This document shows positions 12,263 through 25,500 of a stretch of DNA of 64,000 nucleotides, piece after piece; the first letter of the stretch is position 1, and every line of letters begins with the position of its first letter. The notes below the pieces were generated by a model. That model worked only from the letters and a program-made list of their open reading frames with translations, searched no databases and was not told the DNA's origin. Source of the stretch: Dipylidium caninum (Eukaryota > Platyhelminthes > Cestoda > Cyclophyllidea > Dipylidiidae); the NCBI GenBank assembly GCA_017562135.1, contig QEYB01000895.1, positions 186,001 through 250,000 on the forward strand, read 5' to 3'. A program made the translations under genes and the position numbers.

Positions 12263-15200
12263 GTCGCCAATGCAGGGTGGCAGACCTGCTCTGGAGTTGC
12301 ATTGACCCGCGAGAGACGACTGTAGATGCTCTGATCGGGAAACGGATGGGCCGGGACTGGACGCCATCTGGACTGGACGGCATCTTAATGCCGGCCAATA
12401 TAATTTTCTAAATTAGGAGATAAGACATCTCAAGTATACGTTGGCGATGTTGTTAGATGTTACTCTCAAAGTAGCGTTGAAATTAGGCCAAAACAATACG
12501 CAGAGCAACTTGAAGTATTTGGATCCAAAAAAAGATTCACTCACCGCGCTTTAGGAAAACCAGGCTGATTTCGCCCTGCTAAGTGCTTGCTCCACCGAAA
12601 AGCTGTGTTCATTCTGTCGGGACATTTTCTTTAGGCTTTTGATTAATTTGTGGTGCGAGGAGGTGGAAGAGGTCGTCAAATGCCCTCGTGGCAGTTCACT
12701 TTCGGGCGTATTGTTTGCTACCACCAAGTGCCTCCCTCCATGGAGGCCACCGCAGTTCGTCGGGTCCCCTGCCCGACGGCCGGCAGAGAGGCGCGTGCGA
12801 CATGCCCCGGGGCCACCGTCACAACTCACAACCCCCTCAGTTGTGGTGCTAACAACGGGCTGCTAATTTGTCCTTACGTAGTGCCAGAATTCGTTGCTAC
12901 GCCATCATTTATGCGTTCACGTCAACCCTATAATTAATAGGGCAGGAAAGCAAAAAATTTTGAGAGCCGTCAAGTCCCGGTCCAACTCAAATCCCGCACT
13001 TTTGTCAACTCACTTGTGTTGTTCGTGGACTCCCCTTTCTCCCTCTATTTCTCAGCACAAACACGCCACCTTCCTCATTCCTTTCGCCTGCCCCGGCAGT
13101 AACGATCCGACCACAGTCTCCGAAAGCCACTCTTCTTCACTCTCGAAGAGATCTGGCCTCTGAGGTGGACCTCGTGTTGGCTCAAAAGGCTTCATTGGAA
13201 CGATTTTCTCAATGGCAATGGAAAATATGTGAAATGGAAAGGTGCAGTTAAGAAACACCACCTCCAACCATACGAGGATGGGATATTAGTCAGTGGTTAT
13301 GCCTTCGAGGCGGCTGGAAGTTTTATCTTTAACGGTGAACTGTGGAAAGTTGTAGGTGGGGGGAAATGCAAAAGAATTGCTCTCCCCTTCTCTCCAAATA
13401 ATCATCGAAGTCAAAGTCTACAAAACGTGGAATAACTTTCGTCATCTACTTCCACATGTTGGACACCTTCAGCGTCCACGAAGGTGAGAGGGAATGGGCA
13501 TGAGTGCTGAATGTAGTCGAGACCTCCTGCTGCCTTCCGCCCAAAACGCTCAGATGGCTGGAGCATAAGTGGCCTCCAGCGGTTGCGGACCGGCTCTCTG
13601 GTGTGTGTGTGTCGAGAGGAAACGAGCCAAGCAGGTCAGCACATTCCCTTCTCCGTGGAGACAGCAAAACTTACACTGCTGACTCCCACATTGAACGCTC
13701 TGAGGAATGCGCACCTGCATTGCATCGAGAGTCAGGCAGTTAAGCGCCTCAGAGCGCTGACACCCCGTTTTTCCTACTCGTTTGGAATAAGCTGCCTCAA
13801 GCCGTCCCTTGCAGACGCATAAGTCGACGAGTCTAACGTCTACGTCTACTCCTAACCTAACAGTCGTCCATCATAATATCAACTTCTGGTACTATTAGAC
13901 ACTCATTTCGGCAAACAGGCAAGCACGCATTTTCAGACCTTCATTTTCCAGAACCTTGCGAGTCTCCCCACTAAATGGTCTTAAATATTGTCCACTTGAA
14001 AGCAGAATGAAGGCGTACATTTAGTGAATTGTCGAGCTTCTCCTCTTCACAACGTGCGTGTTAGTGAAGGCTTCAGCTACATCGAGGCTGTCTTTCAGAC
14101 CGAAGAGGAATACTTATGTGCGATGCCTGGCTTCTGTGCTGCTGTGACTGTAGCTGAGAGCTGGATGACTCCACGGGCCTCCATTTGTCTAAATTCAGAT
14201 TGCATTAGCTAAGTGTGGTGTTGAGACGACTTTTCCCCCGCCCCGCCCCATTCGCCGCCGACGGTTTGTGCCAGTGAAAATCTTCGACTGTGAAAGATAA
14301 AGTCATGGACTTGCCTACATGCGAACGTGGCGTAAGCTTTCGTCAGCCTCATCTTCACTTGGCCACAACCAGGCAACAACAAACTCTGGGCGGGAAAAAG
14401 AGTCGGTGTCGCAGCGGAACACCAAGTAGTCGGTCCATTCTGTCCGTCGAAAGAAAAAACTCATGAACTCTGAAGCAAAGACGTAAGTTTGTCCATTCCC
14501 TTATGCGCGCATCTAGTACTTAGGCAAAGAAGAAAGAGAAAAGCGTGCGTTATTACTTCTTTACTTTACCTCAACGTATGACCTGCCTCCCCTCCACCAA
14601 AAAGTGTCCCTTTTAGACACATTCTGCATTTTATGTGACGGATTCCTGCTTTCTGAGAAAAAAACTCCTTGAACCGGCCGAAATGACCTTTCCGCGCCTC
14701 CTCGTGCTTCAGTGACTATGGGAAATTTTATGAGAAGGCGGATGTCCAGTGCGGCCGCCCACCGGCCGGTTCAGCCCTTTTACAAGCCGGGGGTGTCGCT
14801 TTTCCGTCTTGCAATGAAAATACACCAGGCACTACTGAGCGGCATAACGAGAATTCCTGCTAAATGAGTAGTCTGCGAATAGTTGCAACAATAAGCCTCG
14901 ACAGACCTAGATTTAACTAGGTCTTCGCTCAGAATACTCAGTGCATTTAAGAGATGGTAAATCACCTGCCTACTGCTCCTTCTTCCTCATTGTCCGAAGC
15001 AAAGCAGCGTGATGGTTGGCAGAAAACTGAAGTGGCAACTTAAACTAATAAAGTCAGTCACCAGTAAACTTACTTAATTAACAAATAAGGTAATACGCTC
15101 TCCCCAGCCTGGTGGGTCTCGCCGCGGAGGGAAGGTGAAGGGGGAGGCTCAAATACCACACAAAGTAATACTTTACTTACATCTTTCCATTTCCATTCAA

Positions 15201-18109
15201 CCCGACTCAGTTCCGTTGACTTCTGCTTTCCTAAAGTGTGGAAGAAAACCTTGAACACAATGCAGTCCAAGGAGTGCGATGAGGCAGCGTTGTGTGGATT
15301 TTGGGGTCCCCCGCCCCGCTTCACCGGAGCCCCTAGGTTGCGCGACGTGCGCCACACTTCTGTCATTTGCCTTTCTTCTCCTCGACTCCTCGAGTAAAAG
15401 AATCCTCCTGGGTAAGATTTCAGAGGGACATTTTGTGGCTTTTATAATCCCCTTGACAAATAAAAACGGTGTCTAGTGTTGTGGATGCATAATAGACGGC
15501 TGATATTTTAGAGATATCATTTAAAAACGCCTGATTTAAGTCGACTTCGGTGTAAATTAATTTAGTGACAGTGAGAGACGGTCTATAAATTGCAATTGGC
15601 AGGGAAATGAGGTCAGGAAGGCATGCGATGAGCCTCTCGAGAAGTCGCCTCATCTCTGTGGAACTGCCCAAGGTGGGACTGACCACCTCAGGCACATTCA
15701 CACCACCAAACCCGTCAATGTGGCCCGGCGTTTTCACAGGAGGTCCAATAGCATTGAGCAAGCCGGGCGACTGTTCAACGCCTCTCCTCAGCTCACTTGT
15801 CAGGCGCTCTTAACTGCATTCCGCCCCTCCACCAGCTGTCCACGTCGCTTCCTTGGCAGTGTTTAATTACAAAGATGGGGGTTTGGGAGGATAGGCGTTG
15901 AGTTTGACGCTAAAACCCCATCAATTAATAATTGATGAAGTGCTTGTCCCTTCTCCAGGCAGCCTTCTGGCAGGTGGGGTTTTTGTGTCAGTGGAGAAAA
16001 TGCATCGGCTCACACCGGAGAGGACAAGAAAAAGCGAGATAGCTATTGGCTTGGTGCAAAATTCCTCCAGTTTTCGGCTTGTTCATGGTGTTTTGTTGTC
16101 GTCATCATCTTCAATAAAACCTCACCAAACACGGCTTATGTGAAAGAGGGCACCGTCGCCCAACTCTACCTGCCTTTCCCTCAATCTTGAGGGGGAAAGA
16201 GCGTCGTCTGGGGCGGAGAGTGCTTCAAAGGGAAAAGTCTCAAATCGGCAAAACGGAACGCATGAGATAGCACGTTTCCTCGGGTTAAACTACTTACCGT
16301 CGGTAATTTTAATCTGCCGTCGTGCTCCTCCTGAGACTGTCGTATCAAGAGGGCTAAAATTAGATTCCACTAATCGCAGGGCTTTACCGCAGGGGCAGTT
16401 TCGACTATCATTAAATCTCATTTTGACCTGGGAAATACTGTTTCACCTTGGACCGAGCCGTCAAAGCGTTTAAGGGGAAGAAGCGGGGCGAGGCGAGGTG
16501 AGGCGAGGAAGAGAGAAGTCAGCTTTCTACTTTTAAGTGGTCGAAGGCTAAGAATAACGCCGCTTTTTAACATTCACACAAATGATGCGAGAGGAAAGGC
16601 AGGAAGTAACTTGGTTTAATCATCGGCATGAGTTTATGCCTTTTCACATCGCAGGAGGCCTCATAATGCGGCCAGTAATCCTTTACTGAGTTTCATGGGA
16701 TTTCATTCACCTCTCCAAGTTCTGCGTGCAGTTTTATGGGCTGCGTTGAATCACACCATCTCGAGCGCCATGGAAGAGGTTAAGGGGGGAGGGGGTGAGC
16801 ATGGCTGACAGATGGAGACTGCGGATGTTCCTTTATCCCGCTAATGTTCGTTTCCCTGGTCGCCGTCCTCCAGTGGAATGCCTCGCACAATGAGGCATCC
16901 CTCGTGCATCCGTTTGCTCTGCATGTGATGCTTCGTAAGATGGCCACCTACCGTTACGATCACGCCCGCAGTTCACATCAACATAGTGCTGTAGCGGTAG
17001 TCGCTGTTTCAATAGTGAGCGAACTGGGAGTGGTGGGCAAAACTTCGTCTCCATTAATGTCGGACGAAAATGTCACCGGACTCGTATTCTGAAGCCTTCA
17101 CTAGACTTTCTTCAATTTGCACTCAATCTGCGTGATTTGCGAGGATGAACAGTCAGGCGACCGGGCTTCCCGAAATAAACCTAGTGGAAGGCGTGACGAC
17201 TTCATTACACGACAGAAAATCCTTGATTTTAGTATCGAGTGAGGTCTTTGCGCGGATTCCGTCTTCGTTCTCACGGTAGATCCCAATACGGCAGGCGAGG
17301 CGGGGCCGACGGGATCTTTCGCGGAGCCACCGCTTGGTTAACCCACTCAAATGGCAGTGGAATCACTGTAGAGCTCCAGGTGCAGAACTTTAGTGCTCCT
17401 CTGTCTTAGCCCATTCCCACTTTACCTTTTTGATTATGTATGACTCTGCTGATATAAACATAGTCAAGCAAACATTTATGCCCCATGAGACTGTCGGTGG
17501 CGTGTATGTTCGCCTGTACTGCCAATATCATGTGGAAGATTTTCGTCTCCCGTATGCTTTTTGCTTCACAAAATTTCATCTGCAAGTTTCGAAACAGTCA
17601 TAACCGCTCGAAACCCTCTTCTTATTCTCCGGTCCTCTTAATGAAGCCAATGAATTGACAGCATGTCGAAACGGACTTCACTCTACCCCAGTTGCCAGTC
17701 AACCGTGCCAATCCTGGACTGCGTCGAAGATCTCCGTGTTGCTATGACTTCACCGCCTGGCACTGTCCACGTCTTCACTGTTATTTCAGGTAAAACTAGT
17801 AGAAGTGACTTGGCAGACCTTTCTGGGATGCATTACAGAAGCGAAGTCGACGAGTTGAACGACCCTGTCGATTATGCGAAACACATTTTGAGATCCTTTA
17901 GGAAGTGTGACAACTAAATCTAGGCAAATAGGCACCGTTAACTGTACATAAAACAAAGCACAGAGCACAAAATAAGTACAGAGTACACACGCCCAAGAGA
18001 TGATCATCCGTCAGGGTCAGGAGTAAATATACAGCTACAGAAATCTTCAGTTTATTCTCCGACGTGAACGTCCACACCTTTGTCTCATCTGCCTGCGTTC
18101 ATCCAGCTT

Positions 18110-18300
18110 TTCCCTTGGACGCAGAGGAGGTGATACGGCGGCGGAGACCATAGCCCCGGCTTAGTCGCCGAGACTTCCCCCCGGGGTGAACGCCGATCGA
18201 GGTCGCGGAGGGGTAAGTCGATCCCTCCGACCTCGACGCCAGCCACGAAGAGGTGCCTAGGTCTGCAACCATGACCCCGAAGGGTCATGCATCTCACTGA
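18110..18300. other. GC-rich block with strong hairpins
   Basis: A GC-rich island in otherwise AT-richer sequence. One long inverted repeat (about 18191-18240) pairs GAGGTCGCGGAGGG with CCCTCCGACCTC around a loop of about 10 nt. A second is perfect: ATGACCC-CGAA-GGGTCAT at 18271-18288. It could be part of a structured RNA or the end of a transposon. No family was recognised. Confidence 0.45.
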
Positions 18301-21300
18301 TTAGACGACGAGGCATTTGGCTATCTTCAGAGAAAAAACACGTTCCCAGCATTTTTTCAAATAATATGAAGAAATTTCGATATTAAAGTCTGAGCAACGT
18401 TGACGGGGTAAAACACCCCGTTTCATAGGATTGGAAATATAGGAGTGTTAAGTCCACCCTATCAACTTACTACCTGACATTCTTTGTAATGGCCTCAGTG
18501 AAGAGAATAATTGGAAGAACTCTTGACATATAATTCTTTGCCAATAGATCGGCATTAATTCAAGATGTGTGTACAAAACCACCTAAACGCGGTCATCTTC
18601 TCATCAGCATGGAACGACAAGCAGGAGTTTGGGCCGTCCACTCACCACAAGACGATTAAGGAGAAAATTCACAGAAGCAGTGGATATTCCTCGGACTCCC
18701 GCGATGAAATGTCATTTGGTGTATCACTAGGCAGATGCTGACCCGAGCAACCCACAACGGAGCCCCTTGCGAGGCCTCCTCATGACTTGTCAATCGGCAT
18801 TTCTTGAAGAGTGGCTAATCCGCGTTGACACTCTCCGTTAAGAGTTTGGTGCCCCAAGCCTGGAGGCCGGCCTTTCGCTCCAATGACCACACGGTGAGAC
18901 AGGCCAGTTAAATCACTTGGACCCATTTTTTTAGGAATGTTGTATTCTCCTCCTCCTCCTCAAGATATTGTGGATGAAGGCACAAATGAGACAAGTTTCA
19001 TTTAGTTAGGTGAAAGAAGAAGTGGTAATGCCGGTTGAAATTGTCCTGACTACCATTGGGATGGATCTCGTGTTCGTGGATTCAGAGAGTAGACATACCG
19101 TCCGCAAAATACGGCGTTCTCGAGCCATTTGCAGCTTTCTGCTAGGGAAATCCTGCCGTTAATGCTAGCGAATGCTACCGCAGGTGGCGACCCAACCTTT
19201 TGACAAACGATTTTCCCGCCTGAATCTCCAAATCAACCAACTGTTAAAGTTATTAAGTGCAAAAACATCCACTTGATCCTCCGGATACCTGCTTACTGTT
19301 AACTGCTACCATGAATTGCTGTTCCGAAACAGTTGCAGGCCCAGACTCGATCCTCATTTTACTCTATTTTAAGAATTTATGTCATTTGGCAGACCTAACT
19401 TAGAATTCATAAGACGTTAAAGTAGTTTTAACAGTTATTAATTAGAGGAAAGTGATTGAGGGAGAAGTAGAAGTTCGCAAAAACAAACGTAATTTGGAAC
19501 CTCCAACGATCGGGCATTGCGATAGCAAAGTCACCGAATGAATGGGTTAAAAGATGAAACAACTACGTTCCTCATGCCAAAAAAACGCTGGAGGTGTGTC
19601 AGCTTGACATGCGCCACATCTGCTTGCTCAATCCAAACGGTAAACGCCCAATTCTGCTTTGATTTGAACAAGTGAGGGAAATACGATATCACTGGAGTTA
19701 AATGGACTTCTTTATCAACTATATCAAAGCACCTTTCTACTCCAATCGCCTGGTATGACAAATTTTGACGTGTTGCCTATGCTGAGGCGCAGCTAGCTTT
19801 TGAATTTTTAACAATTAAATGTTTATTCGCGGGTGCTGCCCCAGTTCGCACAACTATCGTTTTGCCCATTGCCGTGAGCTTTCAACTCCCTCATATTCCT
19901 TCGTATCACGGTATGCAACTAACAACGGACCTCATCACATTCCCACAGAGCCCTCGATCTTCTCCATCTCGAGGTTCCCAGCCAGCAGCCAACAGGGAAT
20001 GTACGGCTTGACATCAGCACGCGTGGTAGAATTCCTACTTGTCTACCCTAATCTGCTTCCGTCTTTCTCAACATTTGAAACTCACGATTCAGCCGCAGAT
20101 TTTGGCGAATGTTGAACACAAGTGACGCAACTCATCTCACAAGCCAAGTGGATGGGGAGATGAGAGGTCTAAGATTGCACCGAAACACACCGTGAAAGTC
20201 TTCAAAGTCACCAAATCTTAGGACCATTGAGCTAAAAAAAACTTGCAGACGGAGTACGAATGAACTCGTTTAATCTCTGCCTTGTCCACCTTTCCACTCC
20301 CAATCTGTGCAACAGCGGTAGGAGAGCTTCACAGACGGTCCTACGAATGCCATTTCGACTCAAACATAACCACTAAGCGGGTAAGGCTCCAGCACCGGCC
20401 CAACCTTGTTCTACTTCAACGACAAAGTTAACGTTGACTGCAGGCCACGAGGGTACGTGCTCGCCGGGTAGGTGAGCGGCCTCAGTGGAAAAAAACTGTT
20501 TCACTTGCAAATGCGGATGCGGTGACGAAATCTAGGGTCATCAAATCCGTGGAAGGCGGGTTGTGTGCCAACTGCCTCTTCGTGGAAACGGCAAGGCAGC
20601 AGCTACGTTTCAGAGTCATTACTTAGTTAATCATCTACGCTTAATACTATGTCTCGAGGTGGCGTAGCGGTCTTTGCCTGAGGTGGATGTGAGTCTACTG
20701 CTGCCTAAATTCCTGTTCTTCACCAGGTGAGTACGGTGTCTGAAAGCATGTTGTTTGGTCAAACGAAGTGGAGGTGACCGAAAATGGCGGACAGGAGCTG
20801 AAAAGACGAAGACTAATAACAGGTTTTTGGGAAGACTAGGCAATGAGGGGTTGAAGACTAGTGAGAGAGGATGGAGTGGAGAGGGAAATGAAGTTTTCTC
20901 TGATGTGGACACCGACGCTACTAATGGAGCAGAAGAAGAGGACGTCTTCACCTCCTGCCTTATTGTCAAATTATTCAAAGCATGGAGATAGTGGACAAGC
21001 GCTGAGGTGGGGCTTCCTCCCTTCTCCTCTTGCAGGTTCCGTGGCCTTTGACACCACGTCAACAGGTGTTGAACATTGACAGACGAACAGACAAGCGGAT
21101 GTTCCTACTGTCCATCATGGGAAAGAGGGCACACATCATATCCGGAGGGTATGATGCCAAATACTGCACTGCATACCGTTGGCGAAAGGTTTGCAATGCC
21201 TATATTTCATGGTGGATCTGTGAACGATGGTAAGAGAAGTGGCTCTTGTGCCGAGACCCTTGAAGGCGCTTCAACCACTGACGGTCTATTGTCGTCTTGC

Positions 21301-22520
21301 AAATGTGGCAAGTGGATGTGGGAAGAACGAGAAATTGATGAGTAGTAAATGAGAGCTTAATCCACGATGTATAACTGTCCCACAGCTGTTGATGTGAACA
21401 GGAACTCGAGGAGCGCACGAGAAGCGGGATTTGCAGTGACGGGAGAATATGAGTGGCAGACAAGGTGTGCCCATGACCATAGGTAATCCAAATGCTCGTG
21501 ATGCATTCAGCACTCATAGGATCACTTGTGAGGTCCGTAGTGCAATGCTGCGAGTTTGGCAGCCAGGCGCTTCAAAGAAAGCAAGTGATGTCAGACTATT
21601 TCATGGTAACTGCAGAGGCAGAAGTCTTGCCTACGCGAAAACCTCTAGTTAAAACTACGACACTTGCCCGCTTCGACTGAAGCATTTGCCAGGGCGATAG
21701 GTAAGACAGTCAGCAGTCACCGGGCCTATTGAAAAACGAACTGTATAAATGTTACAGAGATAGGCCACACGGGGCGAGTATTTACTAAGCTGCAAGGTAT
21801 GGCCACTTTGACAGGTAGAAATGGCTGTATCCTCCGAATATGGCAATCCAATGTGCTAACTGGCAATTTTCTCCCCGATAAAGTTCTGATTTCGGAGTTT
21901 GTCTCCCTCCATGTTATGTGATATTTCGTTTTCAGAATCGATTAGGTAGGGAGTATCATAGTATCGGATATCTTGAGTTTATAATTTTAGCTTAGTAGTC
22001 GTTGCATTTGCTGAGCCAGTCACATCCGTCAAAAAATTTAGTTTAAACAGAAGTTACCGTAATATGACGTCATTATTTGACACACAAATATCTATCGACC
22101 ATGTGTCTTTCACATGCAAGCACATTTCTTGACATCAGTCTATATTTGTGATGATTATGGGATAATTTTCGCTGTGCAATTTTCGCCTTCTGATTGCTTT
22201 CTCTCTCAATTTACGTTTTTGTATATACCCTTTTTCAGCAAAATTTACTACAATGCATTCGCAGATGTCAGTGCTTTGTGGACTCCTACATACAAATATT
22301 TAAGTTTTATATGCAAAACTACTTTGAACTCTTTGAATTCGTTCCGGTTCGTGCGCCCTTCAAATATCTTCGGCGTTGCGAAGCTTCATTGTCTCCGATG
22401 TAATGACCTCGTGTTTCTTTAGCCAAAGGCTCTTGTAATTTATTTCGTGGAACTGATATATTCGCTTCTAACATTTAGCAGATGTATCTATGGCTCTCAA
22501 TCTTATCTTATGCAACGATG

Positions 22521-22530
22521 TCTTTTTAGA
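22521..22530 (+). promoter_or_regulatory. Possible trans-splice (spliced-leader) or cis acceptor at WNK start
   Basis: The sequence TCTTTTTAGA lies directly before the ATG at 22531. A pyrimidine-rich AG one base from the start codon fits spliced-leader addition, which is known in flatworms. It would equally fit a cis acceptor after an unseen 5' exon. Confidence 0.4.
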
Positions 22531-25500
22531 ATGATTTCTGACCGAAGTGAAAAGATGCAGAATTCGGCAATGCTAGTCAATTTAGATGCAGAGGAGCATA
22601 TCGATGAAAAATCTGTTTCCTCTTTAAGCAAAACCGCACCGATGGCTCAAACAGCTGGTATGTGTTAATTGCTAGAGTACTTGCCTTCCTTCGGGTTCCT
22701 AACATTCTTTTCACATAAAGGAGTTTATCTCATCTACTAGATTTTTCTATACTTACGGTACTTTCTTAGGGATAGTTCTATTTTAAAGGGTCTGGGAATG
22801 AAAATGATGAACACGAATACTCTTCGGTACCCGCTAGTACTGAAGGTATAGACGGTGATGGCTCGGATTCACGTGCCAAAGCTACCACAGAAACATCGAT
22901 GCCCGTACCAGATGCCCCCCTAGTCACAACGGCAGCTGCAGCAACTGATCCAGCCCTCACTTTGAAAATGAAGGAAGAACGGAAGAAAGAGCGGGAAAAG
23001 AAGAAGGAAGAAGAACTAATGAAAAAATACATGGCGGAGCAAGAAGCCAAACAAAAGGTGATTGCCGTTTCTAAGTGTGGTCGATGGCTTAAAAACAGCA
23101 TTAAGGTAGGCCAATTTACGACTTATTACAGATATAGCAGATAGGCGAAGGAGGCTACAAATTTGTTTATCGCGGTTACGATCGAGAAGAAGCACGGACC
23201 GTTGCCTGGTGTGAGTTTAAGCATGAGCACGTCGACACGAAGGAAAAGCGTCAAATTATGTTTCGAGAGACCGAAATCATGTTAAAGATGAATCATCCCC
23301 ATATTGTTCAATGTTTTGATGTATTTCGCGAGTGGACAAATGAGGAGACGGCAGAAAACCCATTGGAGGAGAAGGGCCTTGTAATCATACAGGAGTTAAT
23401 GTCTGGAGGAACTCTGAAACAGTGAGTGGTTCTTTAAATATCCTTACTTTAGGGTGATCCGGAAAAATTACCTTGATGGACAATGCATCTTGAGGTTTCA
23501 ACTCCTAACACGTTGGTGGCATCAAATTGTTGATGCCTTGCGATATATGCATCATCAGTTGGAGACCCCTATCATTCATCGGGATCTAAAATCAGAAAAC
23601 TGTTTTCTTTATGGTTACTCGAATGAGGAGTATCTGAATGTTAAGGTCGGCGATTTTGGCCTGGCAACCCAAGTCGGTAGCAGCGGTCGGAAAACCATGC
23701 TAGGTCAGTGGAAGCGCTTTTCATCGGTCCCGACTTATTAGTATTTCCAAACTAGTTCCAAATTGGTTACTTCTTTCTAGAGGGCTGAATTTTGCTTGTC
23801 TGTTTCATTAACGCGCATACATCGAACTTCTTATATTCTGGACAAAAATTGCCTATCTAGTCTGATCTTATGGTATCTGAGATGTTATCTTAATTCGCAT
23901 TTGTTTACTCCTACCAGCTTGTGTGCTGTTTTGTAACACAACATCACCTCGAATCAAGCTCTTTCTTTGCGTTATTTTTCTTCTGACTGTTGTCGACGAG
24001 GGCCAACCTGCCAGACGAACGCACAGTTTTTTTATAAATTGCGTTTGATCTGTGTTGTATTTCTCTACTGAGGATGGAAATCGGATTAATTTTGCAGGTA
24101 CCGTTGGCTTCATGGCGCCGGAAATATTTGATGAGATGTACGACGAAAAAGTTGACATTTACGCATTTGGGATGCTAATGCTTGAGGTAATGACTAACCG
24201 GACTCCTTATGATGAGTGCGCTACACTTTTTGATGCCGCGGCCAAAACAATGTCTGGCCATGGGCCAGAGATTATGCAGCTGATCACTAATTCGAACCTT
24301 GCTGTGCTCATATCAGCCTGTATTCATCCCCTGGCTTGCTTCAGACCAACTGCAGAGGAACTTTATTGTCACCCCCTATTCCAGGTATATTACTCACTAG
24401 ACACTATTTCACTAATTGTCAAGTCAACACCTTAACTTCCCATTTTTACTTTTATTAGTTAACCTGGTATATTCGCATAGAGTCATTTGTACAGTTCGCG
24501 CAAGGACGATATTATTATTAGAATAGAGTGGATCTTAGGTCGGAACCGAAATGTTTGTTTTTGACGTGCTTTGATAATTTTATGGATTTAAATCAAACTC
24601 TGAATTGACGCCTTTCCTACGTACATCATATGTTCAGTTCAAATGAGTGTCAGTTCAACGTCCTAAATATTTCCGCCACTCAAACTAGTCATCAGTCTTC
24701 GATGTTTCGAATGTGAGCTTGTCCCTTGCGACTTTTTCGTTATTTCTAGAGTGCTATTTTCATTCAGTTGGAAATAAGTTCATATGTTTCTTCACTATTC
24801 TCTCCTCGTTTCTGTCAAGTGCCGGCTACCATTTGTAGGTTCATTAACTCGACCACTTTGTGCCCTAACTACTTGTTCTTTCTTTGCTCGTAGAAGTATA
24901 AATCATTCACTGCTTACTGCAAGTCATTGAATTTTGCTCTGTGAATTCGTTGGTCGTATTTGCTATTTGAGCTCGAAGACAACTTTAATTAAGTGGATCA
25001 TCTCGGTCCTTTTACCATATTGAGAAGGGTAATGGATTCAGTAAATCCTTGACAAGTGATATGGGATTTTTTCTACCCTCCTGCATCACGAGCTCTATTG
25101 CATATTCCTAACTTATCTGAATTTCGTCATGTTGTTTTTCGGAGCAAGTACTTATATGGTCTGTGAAACAAAGCTTTTCATGTAAGGGAATTTACAAATA
25201 CTTGTAAAGAATATTATTGTGAACCTGTAAATACTCTTTAACTAACATTTATTAGCTTTCCTAAATTTGTAGTTTTTACTAAGCATGGAGAAATTGTCTA
25301 ACACAGTCTCTTAATTTATGTACTAACCATTTCTAAAAAGTTTATTAGGTACATCTTAATATAATGCTGTGATTTAATATTGCTTTGCTGAAACAAATGA
25401 TTTGAAATAGTGAGGGAATAGATAAGAAAGATAAGGGCAATGCTCTAACGTGAAAGTAGAACAAGTCTGCAACCTCTTTTCTTTATTATTTTGAAGTTAA

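Larger units (their letters stand above)
8527..22530. other. Long gene-poor interval between mariner copy A and the WNK gene
   Basis: About 14 kb with only scattered small open frames. The longest (8932-9732, plus, 266 codons) has no recognisable domain, no splice context and no coding look. Simple repeats at 11.8-12.3 kb and a hairpin block at 18.1-18.3 kb are listed separately. Exons of unknown genes or upstream WNK exons could be hidden here. Confidence 0.5.

Noticed and set aside
11854..12367. Long Pro/Leu/Ser-rich minus frames
   Set aside because: They are translations of the polypurine tract and neighbouring simple repeats.
20631..21062. 143-codon minus frame, Ser/Arg-rich
   Set aside because: Overlaps other frames, no motif. 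Could be worn transposon DNA, but nothing supports that.
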